Positions 1 to 6,043 of a DNA stretch of 7,695 nucleotides are shown here, piece by piece. The DNA is from an uncultured Porphyromonas sp. (GTDB taxonomy: Bacteria > Bacteroidota > Bacteroidia > Bacteroidales > Porphyromonadaceae). The stretch covers positions 1-7,695 of the forward strand of contig URKO01000046.1 in assembly GCA_900548415.1 (NCBI GenBank), in the 5' to 3' direction. Position 1 is the first letter of the stretch. Every line of letters begins with the position of its first letter. Under the pieces are notes generated by a model. It had not been told where the DNA came from. It did no database searches and was given only the letters and a program-made list of their open reading frames with translations. The translations under genes were made by a program, and so were the position numbers.

Positions 1-252
1 CGATCTCCAAACTCTTTAGAGAAGGCTTTTACAGCTATCCTACTCATGTACTCAAGCGATGAAAATGGATACCCCAAATATTCATTGTTTGAAGAGAATG
101 AAGAGGGCTTAAAGATCAAGTTCTCCGTTGAAAGGTTTCATGAAGCCGATATAGCCAAAGCTTTGAAGTATTACGATAACATGCCAATTTATATAACCCT
201 AGATTCTTTGATAAGTAAGGTAGAGCTGTACGACAATGTTCGAGTGAATTAG
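1..252 (+). CDS. 3' end of an unrecognised gene, cut by the left edge
   Basis: The frame is open from the first base to a TAG at 250-252, giving 83 visible residues. An ATG at 46 could start a 68-residue protein, but open sequence continues in frame upstream of it, so a gene entering from outside the window is more likely. The product is hydrophilic and acidic, with no signal peptide, membrane segment or motif that I recognise; it ends in LYDNVRVN. Base composition is clearly more AT-rich than the rest of the window, which would fit an accessory or transferred gene. Function unknown. Confidence 0.55.
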   Translation, partial: RSPNSLEKAFTAILLMYSSDENGYPKYSLFEENEEGLKIKFSVERFHEADIAKALKYYDNMPIYITLDSLISKVELYDNVRVN

Positions 253-732
253 TTCTATCTATCTGAGGATGGAGTATAAAAGCAGGGGCTCGGACGCACC
301 GACCGCTGTGTCTGTTGTGTCAAAGGTTACAGTGCCTTGCGCTTCATCCCCAGTAGCAGATCGAGACTTTTGCAACAGTCTCAGATCGTTTGAGCGTGTG
401 CTTCGCTCGATACATTATGGAGCGTTTGCGATCCTCTTAAGGCACGAGAGGTACGCTCGAGGACATTGACAGCAGGTGCCCCTCAGTCGGTGTCGTACCT
501 TTGCATTGTCTTCTCAGAGATACTATCGCACGCTCGTCATAGAGATCCTGCCAGTAGAGAAAAACAGTGCTCTACATAGCTCCTATCGATAGCGGTCACG
601 ACACAGAGTCGTATCTCGAAGCAATCGCCGGCATGCTCCACGACACCTATTATATATAGGAGATCTCTAGCGCAGCTACGACAGGCTCTGAGGATGGCAA
701 ACTAAATTTATCAACTCAAAAAATAATCTACT
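253..732. other. 480-base stretch without a convincing gene, upstream of the HU gene
   Basis: I see no credible coding region here. The 66-codon frame at 269-469 has no family resemblance and no upstream signals. The stretch contains a Bacteroidota -7 box at 496-503, small inverted repeats such as CCTAT/ATAGG at 646-660, and an A-rich segment just before the HU start. It also has an 11-base direct repeat (TCTGAGGATGG at 262-272 and 687-697) and a 20-base segment at 330-349 that recurs with two mismatches at 2737-2756. It probably holds the promoter and a long leader of the HU gene, possibly with remnants of older insertions. Confidence 0.5.
496..503 (+). promoter_or_regulatory. Candidate -7 box (TACCTTTG) for the HU gene
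   Basis: TACCTTTG matches the Bacteroidota sigma-ABfr -7 consensus TAnnTTTG and is followed by CA, as in many promoters of this phylum and in the tRNA promoter of this window. I see no good -33 TTTG at the usual distance; the nearest TTG (466-468) is 27 bases away. If used, transcription would start near 510 and give an untranslated leader of about 220 bases before the HU start at 733. Confidence 0.45.
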
Positions 733-1263
733 ATGGCAATCAAGTATGCTATCCAGCAAATCAATCGAAAAGGTGCAACCCCAGACTCTAAGGAGACTAA
801 GTACTACGCACAGGCTAAGTACGACGGCGTCACCGCACAAGCTGACATCGCTCAGATGGTCTCACAGATCTCTGCAATCTCTGTGGGCGATGTGCTCAGC
901 GTCATGAACACGGTCTCGATGCTGCTCTCTATGGAGCTGTCTAATGGTCGTATCGTGGATCTAGGCGATCTAGGTCGCTTTAGAGCAACCCTGCGCAGCA
1001 AGTCGTGTGACAAGCCCGAGGAGTTTAAGCGAGAGATGATCCACGGCAATAGAGTGATCTTCGTCCCTGGCGCACAGATCCGTCACAAGATGAACTATGC
1101 GAGCTACCTCAAGAGTGACCCCACTGATCCTACCGAGTCGGCCAATAAGCCGAGCAACCCCTCAAGTGAGGGCTCTAATCCTAGCAAGCCTACCCCAGGC
1201 AATGGGACGGGTGGTGGCTCTAACCAAGAGGAAGGGAATATCGGAATTATTGCTGTCCGGTAA
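733..1263 (+). CDS. HU-HIG type histone-like DNA-binding protein, C-terminus replaced by IS end
   Basis: This gene encodes a 176-residue relative of bacterial HU, of the class common in Bacteroidota (HU domain with an Ig, winged-helix or Gly-rich tail). It is expected to bind DNA in the nucleoid. Residues 1 to about 125 (MAIKYAIQQINRKG to MNYASYLK) form the HU-like domain, including the DLGDLGRFRATLRS stretch that lies in the conserved strand region before the DNA-binding arms. Residues 126-172 are a low-complexity Ser/Pro/Gly/Asn tail. The ATG at 733 follows an A-rich leader without a Shine-Dalgarno sequence, normal for this phylum, and gives the family's usual N-terminus. The last codons (IAVR) and the TAA lie inside the left inverted repeat of the adjacent IS, so the native C-terminus is lost. 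The HU domain is intact, so the protein may still work. Family call is from recognition; the DNA target is unknown. Confidence 0.85.
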   Translation: MAIKYAIQQINRKGATPDSKETKYYAQAKYDGVTAQADIAQMVSQISAISVGDVLSVMNTVSMLLSMELSNGRIVDLGDLGRFRATLRSKSCDKPEEFKREMIHGNRVIFVPGAQIRHKMNYASYLKSDPTDPTESANKPSNPSSEGSNPSKPTPGNGTGGGSNQEEGNIGIIAVR

Positions 1264-1267
1264 AAGT
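1249..1267 (+). repeat. Left terminal inverted repeat of the IS
   Basis: The sequence ATTGCTGTCCGGTAAAAGT is the exact reverse complement of 2684-2702. It encodes the last residues (Ile-Ala-Val-Arg) and the TAA stop of the upstream HU gene. Confidence 0.93.
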
Positions 1268-1296
1268 TTTTTTGAGGGGGTAGATAGGGAGTAAAA

Positions 1297-1332
1297 AAAG
1301 GGCCGACTCCCAATAAGAGGAATCAGCCCTTT
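1297..1332 (-). terminator. Hairpin inside the left IS end, terminator-like on the minus strand
   Basis: Two 14-base arms (1297-1310 and 1319-1332) pair at 12 positions around an 8-base loop. Read on the minus strand, the stem is followed by seven T residues (1299 down to 1293), the form of an intrinsic terminator. It would stop antisense transcription leaving the IS towards the HU gene. Read on the plus strand, the same fold lies just ahead of the transposase start and could shield it in transcripts entering from outside, as inside-end hairpins do in some other IS elements. Confidence 0.6.
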
Positions 1333-1337
1333 ATGGT

Positions 1338-1345
1338 TACTTTTG
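1338..1345 (+). promoter_or_regulatory. Candidate -7 box (TACTTTTG) for the transposase
   Basis: TACTTTTG fits TAnnTTTG. It lies 27 bases before the preferred transposase start at 1372 and just after the left-end hairpin, so a transcript from here would lack the hairpin. No good -33 TTTG is visible upstream, so this is a weak call. Confidence 0.35.
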
Positions 1346-1371
1346 CGATAAAAACAAACTACATCGTAACC

Positions 1372-2607
1372 ATGCCCAAAAGTACGCATTTTATCGGACA
1401 GCCGCTCTATGCTCAGATCCTACAGCTCATCAACAAGAATGAAGTCCTTCGTATCAGCGAGTCTTTAGGAGGAGAGCGTTATGTCAAGCGGTTTGACGCT
1501 TGGAATCACCTGACTGTGATGCTCTATGCGGTGATTAAGCGCTTTGACTCACTGCGTGAGATAACCACCTCCCTACAGGCAGAGACGCACAAGTTAAATC
1601 ACCTGGGAATCAAGACGATGCCTACTAAAAGCACTCTAGCAGACGCCAATAAACGACGCTCGGAGGCTATATTTGAAGCTATTTACAGAGGTTTGTACGC
1701 CAAATACCAGGGCTACCTTTCCTCGGACAGCCGAAGCCACCGTGGCAGGAATTCTGCTTGGATGAAGCATCTTCAGATTATAGACTCTACTACGATATCC
1801 CTTTTCTCCAATCTCATCTTCAAAGGCGTCGGAAGACACTCCAAAATTGGCAAAAAGAAGGGGGGCATCAAGGTACACACAGTGATTCATGCCAACGAAG
1901 GTGTCCCTTCAGATGTTCGCTTTACATCGGCTGCCACAAATGACAGCTTTATGCTACAGCCCGCTAACTTCAGCGAAGGGGATATCATAGCGATGGATCG
2001 CGCCTATATCAGTTATGAGAAGTTTGAGGAGCTGACTCAACGAGGGGTGATCTACGTCACTAAGATGAAGAAGAATCTAGTCTACACGGTCTCTAAGGAC
2101 GTGATCTGCCAGTCGCCCGAGGGTGTCGTCCTAGTACGCGAGCAATATGTGACCTTTACCAAGCACAAAACCAAGGAACGAGAAGAGATCAAGCATCAAG
2201 CTCGTATCATCACTTATATTGACCACAAGAATCGTCCCATATCGCTTCTAACCAACGACATGGAGCTTCCAAGCGAAGAGATTATAGAGATCTATCACAG
2301 ACGATGGGACATAGAGCTTCTCTTCAAGCAGATCAAGCAGAACTTCCCCTTAAAGTACTTCTATGGAGAGAGTGCTAATGCCATCAAGTTGCAGATTTGG
2401 GTCACTTTGATAGCCAATCTCTTACTGATGATCCTGAAGAGGGGTCTGACGCGCTCGTGGAGCTTCTCAGGCTTAGCGACTATGGTTAGGATTGTGCTGA
2501 TGTATTACGTAGATTTCTACAGCCTCTTCAATCACCCCGAAAAAGACTGGGAAATGTTGCTTGATCAGTCTTTCAATTCGCCTCCAATTGCCTCTTTATT
2601 TGACTAG
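1372..2607 (+). CDS. IS4-family transposase (DUF4372 N-terminal domain, DDE domain)
   Basis: This transposase of 411 residues would cut and join the 19-base ends of its own IS. The N-terminal part (MPKSTHFIGQPLYAQIL and on) matches the DUF4372 domain that precedes DDE_Tnp_1 in this group. Catalytic residues are visible: D138 in IIDSTT, D209 in AMDRAY, and E315 inside the IS4 signature Y308-x2-R311-x3-E315-x6-K322 (YHRRWDIELLFKQIK). An in-frame ATG at 1333 would add 13 residues, but it lies at the edge of the hairpin and upstream of the candidate -7 box. The start at 1372 gives the usual family N-terminus, so I prefer it. No frameshift or internal stop is seen, so the gene appears functional. 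It is the only gene of the element. Confidence 0.92.
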   Translation: MPKSTHFIGQPLYAQILQLINKNEVLRISESLGGERYVKRFDAWNHLTVMLYAVIKRFDSLREITTSLQAETHKLNHLGIKTMPTKSTLADANKRRSEAIFEAIYRGLYAKYQGYLSSDSRSHRGRNSAWMKHLQIIDSTTISLFSNLIFKGVGRHSKIGKKKGGIKVHTVIHANEGVPSDVRFTSAATNDSFMLQPANFSEGDIIAMDRAYISYEKFEELTQRGVIYVTKMKKNLVYTVSKDVICQSPEGVVLVREQYVTFTKHKTKEREEIKHQARIITYIDHKNRPISLLTNDMELPSEEIIEIYHRRWDIELLFKQIKQNFPLKYFYGESANAIKLQIWVTLIANLLLMILKRGLTRSWSFSGLATMVRIVLMYYVDFYSLFNHPEKDWEMLLDQSFNSPPIASLFD

Positions 2608-2633
2608 GGGGGCTTGGAAAGCAAAATCAGAAA

Positions 2634-2662
2634 GCTCAACCGCTTCAATTCTGCGGTTGAGC
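2634..2662. terminator. Hairpin inside the right IS end, after the transposase
   Basis: A perfect 10-base stem, GCTCAACCGC with GCGGTTGAGC, encloses a 9-base loop (2644-2652). It starts 27 bases after the transposase stop. On the plus strand it is followed by CCCCCTT and has little T-run. On the minus strand it is followed by a T-rich stretch (TTTCTGATTTTGC), so it may work better against transcription entering from the tRNA side. An alternative pairing of GGGGGCT (2608-2614) with AGCCCCC (2660-2666) is also possible. Confidence 0.6.
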
Positions 2663-2683
2663 CCCCTTGATGTGCCCTTTCTG

Positions 2684-2702
2684 ACTTTTACCGGACAGCA
2701 AT
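2684..2702 (-). repeat. Right terminal inverted repeat of the IS
   Basis: ACTTTTACCGGACAGCAAT is the exact reverse complement of the left end at 1249-1267, with all 19 bases matching. It marks the right boundary of the element. Confidence 0.93.
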
Positions 2703-2805
2703 GATACGGAGGCGTCCTTCCTTCAGACCTCACCCTCAGTGCTTTGCGCTTCATTCTTACTGCAAAGTCTCGACATAGGCGTCGTCCCGTACCGCCTAAA
2801 TGCAA

Positions 2806-2838
2806 CGAGAGCAGCCCATGTAATATGAGCTGCTCTCG
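2806..2838 (-). terminator. Terminator-like hairpin downstream of tRNA-Pro
   Basis: A perfect 10-base stem (CGAGAGCAGC at 2806-2815 with GCTGCTCTCG at 2829-2838) encloses a 13-base loop. It begins 19 bases beyond the CCA end of the minus-strand tRNA. The following bases on that strand (TTGCATTT) are only moderately T-rich. Its position suggests termination or 3'-end formation of the tRNA transcript. Confidence 0.65.
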
Positions 2839-2857
2839 CAGTAGGTCTTGATGACCT

Positions 2858-2935
2858 TGGTCGGGATGACTGGATTCGAACCAGCGACCTCACGCCCCCC
2901 AGACGCGCACTCTAACCGGACTGAGCTACATCCCG
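2858..2935 (-). tRNA. tRNA-Pro, anticodon GGG, CCA encoded
   Basis: Read on the minus strand, the sequence folds as a standard cloverleaf. The acceptor stem is CGGGATG/CATCCCG, the D arm is GCTC...GAGT, the anticodon stem is CGCGT/GCGTG with loop CTGGGGG, and the T arm is GCTGG-TTCGAAT-CCAGT. The discriminator is A73, followed by an encoded CCA at 2860-2858. Anticodon GGG gives proline; the C1-G72 pair with A73 is a known identity feature of bacterial tRNA-Pro. G36 and G37 are both present, so this tRNA is an expected substrate of TrmD, encoded next to it. It reads CCC and CCU codons. Confidence 0.95.
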
Positions 2936-2947
2936 TATTTCGTTGTG

Positions 2948-2979
2948 CAAAGATACAACTTATTTTTGGACTAAACAAG
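2948..2979 (-). promoter_or_regulatory. Bacteroidota-type promoter of tRNA-Pro
   Basis: On the minus strand a CTTG (2979-2976) precedes TATCTTTG (2955-2948) by 20 bases, a good match to the TTTG / TAnnTTTG pattern used by the Bacteroidota primary sigma factor. The start point would fall near 2942, only a few bases before the mature tRNA 5' end at 2935. The promoter sits just after the trmD stop, so the tRNA has its own transcription start. Confidence 0.75.
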
Positions 2980-2997
2980 CGGCCTCGGACCAAAAAC

Positions 2998-3681
2998 TTA
3001 GCTCTCCTCTCCTAAGAGGTCGGGGCGGAGTGCTTGCGTACGGGCGACCGCCTGCTCATGCTCCCACTGCGCTATGCGTGCTTCGTGGCCGCTGAGGAGG
3101 ATCTCAGGTACGCGCCACCCCTTGTACTCAGCGGGGCGGGTGTACATGGGTGGTGTGAGCAGGCCATCCTGAAAGGAGTCGCTCAGCGCACTATCCGCAT
3201 CGCCTAGGACGCCTGGTATGAGCCGAATGGTCGCATCGGCAATGATCGCTGCCGCTAGCTCACCACCTGTCAAGACATAGTCCCCGATGGAGATCTCACG
3301 CGTGATGAGATGCTCACGGATACGATGGTCGATCCCCTTGTAGTGACCGCAGAGGATGATGATGTTCTCCATGAGACTCAGCTCATTGGCGACCGCCTGC
3401 GTCAGCACTGGCGCATCGGGTGCCGTGAAGATAACCTCGTCGTAGTCACGCTGGCTACGCAGCTCGGTGATGACGCGGTCGATTGGCTCGATCGACATGA
3501 GCATCCCCGCAGCGCCACCGTAGGGGTAGTCGTCGATACGCCCCCAGCGATTGGTCGCATAGTCGCGGAGCTGATGTATATGTACCTCGGCAAAGCCCTC
3601 TCGCTGTGCTCGCCCCACGATAGAGGTCGAGACAAACGGTTCGATCATCTCAGGCAGTACGGTGATAATGTCTATGCGCAT
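2998..3681 (-). CDS. trmD: tRNA (guanine-N1)-methyltransferase TrmD
   Basis: TrmD transfers a methyl group from S-adenosylmethionine to N1 of G37 in tRNAs with G36, which prevents +1 frameshifting. It is an essential cytoplasmic enzyme in most bacteria. The 227-residue length is normal. Visible SPOUT trefoil-knot motifs are YPYGGAAGM (52-60), [13 protein letters not shown] (109-121, with D118 at the family's catalytic Asp) and the cofactor-binding knot [16 protein letters not shown] (129-144), followed by [10 protein letters not shown]. The start at 3681 gives the classical N-terminus [15 protein letters not shown]. An upstream in-frame ATG at 3741 would add 20 residues, but these come largely from a REP-like palindrome, so that start is unlikely. 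No promoter of the TAnnTTTG form is visible between trmD and the peptidase gene upstream; readthrough through the REP region is possible. Confidence 0.96.
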   Translation of the reverse strand: MRIDIITVLPEMIEPFVSTSIVGRAQREGFAEVHIHQLRDYATNRWGRIDDYPYGGAAGMLMSIEPIDRVITELRSQRDYDEVIFTAPDAPVLTQAVANELSLMENIIILCGHYKGIDHRIREHLITREISIGDYVLTGGELAAAIIADATIRLIPGVLGDADSALSDSFQDGLLTPPMYTRPAEYKGWRVPEILLSGHEARIAQWEHEQAVARTQALRPDLLGEES

Positions 3682-3707
3682 ATAGGCGTGTGGTCGAAAA
3701 TGTGTAA

Positions 3708-3799
3708 CCCTTTGTAGGGGCGGACCTGCGTGTCCGCCCACAAGGCATACAGCGCTTCAACGGGGACGGGCGGACACGCAGGTCCGCCCCTACAAAGGG
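3708..3799. repeat. REPIN-like inverted pair of palindromes
   Basis: Two 32-base arms (3708-3739 and 3768-3799) are exact reverse complements, separated by 28 bases. Each arm holds its own imperfectly closed palindrome (GGGCGGAC, six bases, GTCCGCCC) followed by a CCTACAAAGGG tail. A palindrome plus an asymmetric tail, repeated in inverted orientation, is the organisation of REPIN elements, which in other bacteria are moved by RAYT transposases encoded elsewhere. In a transcript the two arms could form one very strong hairpin between the peptidase gene and trmD and so affect termination or mRNA stability. Confidence 0.8.
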
Positions 3800-3824
3800 C
3801 TATTTGTCTGTGCTGTTTGGAGAC

Positions 3825-3860
3825 GGACGCACGAGCCGTGCGTCCCTACAGAGGGTTACA
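3825..3860 (+). repeat. Third REP-like palindrome with the same tail
   Basis: GGACGCACG-AGC-CGTGCGTCC forms a 9-base perfect stem with a 3-base loop (3825-3845). It is followed by CTACAGAGGGTTACA, almost the same tail as in the first arm of the neighbouring pair read on the minus strand (CTACAAAGGGTTACA). The stem sequence differs but the tail is shared, so this looks like a sister subtype. A further partial match, GTGCGTCC, occurs at 3866-3873. Confidence 0.65.
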
Positions 3861-3893
3861 CGTCTGTGCGTCCTGATTGCGTTATCTCCTCGC

Positions 3894-6005
3894 TTATGCG
3901 AAGGTCAGCTCCTGGATCAGACGGGGGCACTTAGCCCACTTGTCGATCATAAAGAGGACGTAGCGGATGTCTACTGAGATGGTGCGCTGTAGGTCAGGCT
4001 CAAACTCGATGTCGCCACTCATAGCCTCCCAGTTACCATCGAAGGCTAGACCGATGAGGTTACCATTCTTGTCGAAGACAGGGCTACCTGAGTTACCACC
4101 CGTGATATCGTTGTCTGATAGGAAGCAGGTGAAGAGGTGATTGCCCACACCATAAGGTGCGAAGTTAGCAGGATTGCTTAGTAGCTCGAGGATCTCAGGC
4201 TGTACGGCAAACTCGCTACTGTTGGGGTTCTGCTTCTGGAAGACACCACGCTCCGTCGTGAAGTGGTAGTACCATGCACCGTCACCAGGCTCGTAGCCGA
4301 GGATGCGACCATAGCTCATACGCATTGTGAAGTTAGCGTCTGATGGACGAAGTGCGTTAGGCTGGAACTCGCTCATAGCTGCAAAGAGCTCTCGCTTGCC
4401 CTTCTCAATAGCATGGTTGTACTCCATATATTTATTGATCAGGGTTGAGTAGTACATCAGTACGCTCTGGACAAGCTCCTGTACAGGATCGTTGGCAAGG
4501 GTCTCCTTGATTTTGTTCGGATCCATAGCTAGTACAGCCATCATCTTATCCTCATAAGGTACGACGCTATTGGCAAAAAGCTCCTCAGCATAAGCCTTGT
4601 AGTCACCGCCAAAGCGCTCATCGATGATCTGATAGATGAAGGGCAGATTGTCAGCAGGTAGCTTCGTGCGTAGCAGGGCAAGCATAGCGGGAAGCACCTC
4701 ACGATCTAGGTTGGGGAGGTAGTCCTTGTAGAGGTCTGCCAGCTCCTCCTTGTTGCCAGAGCCAGCAGCTACCATAGCCTGATAGCCGAGCCATACGATT
4801 TCGCTACCGCTCAGCATCGTCTCGACGATATAGTTGAGCTGACGATTGTAGGGAGCAGCCTCCTCGTAAGCACGCTTTAGGTCGGGGAGGATATTGCCGT
4901 AAGGCTTGCCCGTACGAGCGACCCACTGGGTGAATGCCTCCTCCTCGGCACGCTTGCGGTCTACGACGTGGAGCTTCTCGAGACCTCGGTTCATACCGAT
5001 AGAGTTCTTCCAGTAGTTAGAACTCTGAGCATATTTGCTAGCATACTTGATGCGGGTTGCTTGGTCAGCCTCCATAGCGCGCTTCCAGATCTCCTGCTTG
5101 ACACCACGCGCCTCGATGCGGGGTGCGTTCTCATTCTCGATACGATCGATGACACCGTAAGAGGTGAGGTAACGATCGGTAGAGCCTGGGAAGCCGATGG
5201 TCATAGCGTAATCCTGCTCCTGGTAGCCCTGGAGAGAGACTTTTGTATAGTAGACAGGACGGTAAGGCTTGTTGCTAGCTGCGTACTCAGCGGGCTGGTT
5301 GTTGGCATCAGCATAGACGCGGAAGACGCTAAAGTCGCCCGTGTGGCGAGGCCACATCCAGTTGTCCGTATCACCGCCAAACTTACCGACGCTGCTCGGT
5401 GGAGTCATCACGAGACGAACATCCTTAAACTCGTCGTAGATGACGACATAGTACTTGTTACCAGCGTAGAAGGGGGTTACCTCGACAGCGTCAAAGGGAG
5501 ACTTTGTGTACTCCTTGACGATCTCCTCAGAGACCTTATCGATCGTCTCCTGACGCTTAGCCTCGTCGGTGATACCAGCGACAGCCTGCTCGATGCGAGC
5601 CGTCACGTCGATCTGCGCACGGAGGTACTTGACAGAGAGTCCTGGGATGGGCAGCTCCTCACGGAAAGACTGTGAGGCGAAGCCGTCACGTAGGTAGTCA
5701 TGCTCTACGGTACTCTGGCTCTGGATGGCATCGTAACCGCAGTGGTGGTTGGTGAAGAGTAGTCCCTGATTGGAGACGGTGATACCGGTACAGCCACCTC
5801 CGAAGATGACCACGCCACGTGCTATCGATGGCTGGTCTAGATTGTAGAGCTGGTCTAGGGATAGGTTAAAGCCCAGCTCACGCATGCGAGCTTCGTTTTG
5901 CTCGTTGAGCTCACTGAGTACCCACATGCCCTTGTCGGCACGTGCTGTGGCACTGCACACGAGGAGTGCACAGAGGGTCAGGAGCAAGGTCTGTAGTTTA
6001 TTCAT
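3894..6005 (-). CDS. S46 family dipeptidyl-peptidase, DPP7 type
   Basis: This 703-residue serine exopeptidase releases dipeptides from peptide N-termini. In asaccharolytic Porphyromonas such periplasmic enzymes feed the amino-acid-based energy metabolism. Residues 1-23 are a signal peptide with a likely cut after ARA (ATARA|DKGMW). The S46 catalytic triad is visible: H88 in TNHHCG, D224 in RHTGDFS, and S639 in GGNSGSPVF. Spacing agrees with the known P. gingivalis enzymes. G657 in FDGNWEAMSGD is 18 residues after the catalytic Ser, where DPP11 has the Arg that selects acidic P1 residues. Glycine there indicates DPP7-like preference for hydrophobic P1. The start at 6005 gives a clean signal peptide. 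The gene begins 38 bases after the DUF389 stop, with no clear promoter in the gap, so co-transcription is likely. REP-like repeats follow its stop. Confidence 0.95.
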   Translation of the reverse strand: MNKLQTLLLTLCALLVCSATARADKGMWVLSELNEQNEARMRELGFNLSLDQLYNLDQPSIARGVVIFGGGCTGITVSNQGLLFTNHHCGYDAIQSQSTVEHDYLRDGFASQSFREELPIPGLSVKYLRAQIDVTARIEQAVAGITDEAKRQETIDKVSEEIVKEYTKSPFDAVEVTPFYAGNKYYVVIYDEFKDVRLVMTPPSSVGKFGGDTDNWMWPRHTGDFSVFRVYADANNQPAEYAASNKPYRPVYYTKVSLQGYQEQDYAMTIGFPGSTDRYLTSYGVIDRIENENAPRIEARGVKQEIWKRAMEADQATRIKYASKYAQSSNYWKNSIGMNRGLEKLHVVDRKRAEEEAFTQWVARTGKPYGNILPDLKRAYEEAAPYNRQLNYIVETMLSGSEIVWLGYQAMVAAGSGNKEELADLYKDYLPNLDREVLPAMLALLRTKLPADNLPFIYQIIDERFGGDYKAYAEELFANSVVPYEDKMMAVLAMDPNKIKETLANDPVQELVQSVLMYYSTLINKYMEYNHAIEKGKRELFAAMSEFQPNALRPSDANFTMRMSYGRILGYEPGDGAWYYHFTTERGVFQKQNPNSSEFAVQPEILELLSNPANFAPYGVGNHLFTCFLSDNDITGGNSGSPVFDKNGNLIGLAFDGNWEAMSGDIEFEPDLQRTISVDIRYVLFMIDKWAKCPRLIQELTFA

Positions 6006-6043
6006 AAGACGCTTTTCTATTAAAGTTAGTATTCTATTTTTGC

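Larger units (their letters stand above)
1249..2702 (+). mobile_element. Complete IS4-family insertion sequence, about 1.45 kb
   Basis: Perfect 19-base terminal inverted repeats flank a single intact transposase gene. Hairpins lie inside both ends. The conserved part of the ends can be read as TGCTGTCCGG..., giving a 1450-bp element flanked by AT dinucleotides, or as ATTGCTG..., giving 1454 bp with no duplication. Longer flanks (left ...TCGGAATT, right GATACGGA...) do not match, so there is no target-site duplication of the size often seen for IS4-family elements. The element sits in the 3' end of the HU gene. All parts needed for transposition look intact. Confidence 0.9.

Noticed and set aside
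287..330. A further degenerate REP-like palindrome (CGGACGCACCGACCG with a GGTTACA further on)
   Set aside because: Resembles the REP-like repeat at 3825-3860 only in short pieces; the stem does not pair well and the tail is not conserved.
269..469. 66-codon plus-strand frame between the partial gene and the HU gene
   Set aside because: No family resemblance, no upstream signals, short length, and mixed composition; better explained as open by chance in non-coding sequence.
3682..3741. Upstream start of trmD adding 20 residues
   Set aside because: The added residues come mainly from the REP-like palindrome and its tail, and the start at 3681 gives the conserved TrmD N-terminus.
4968..5675. 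235-codon plus-strand frame opposite the S46 peptidase
   Set aside because: It lies entirely within a clear, full-length peptidase gene on the other strand and resembles no known family; a shadow frame.
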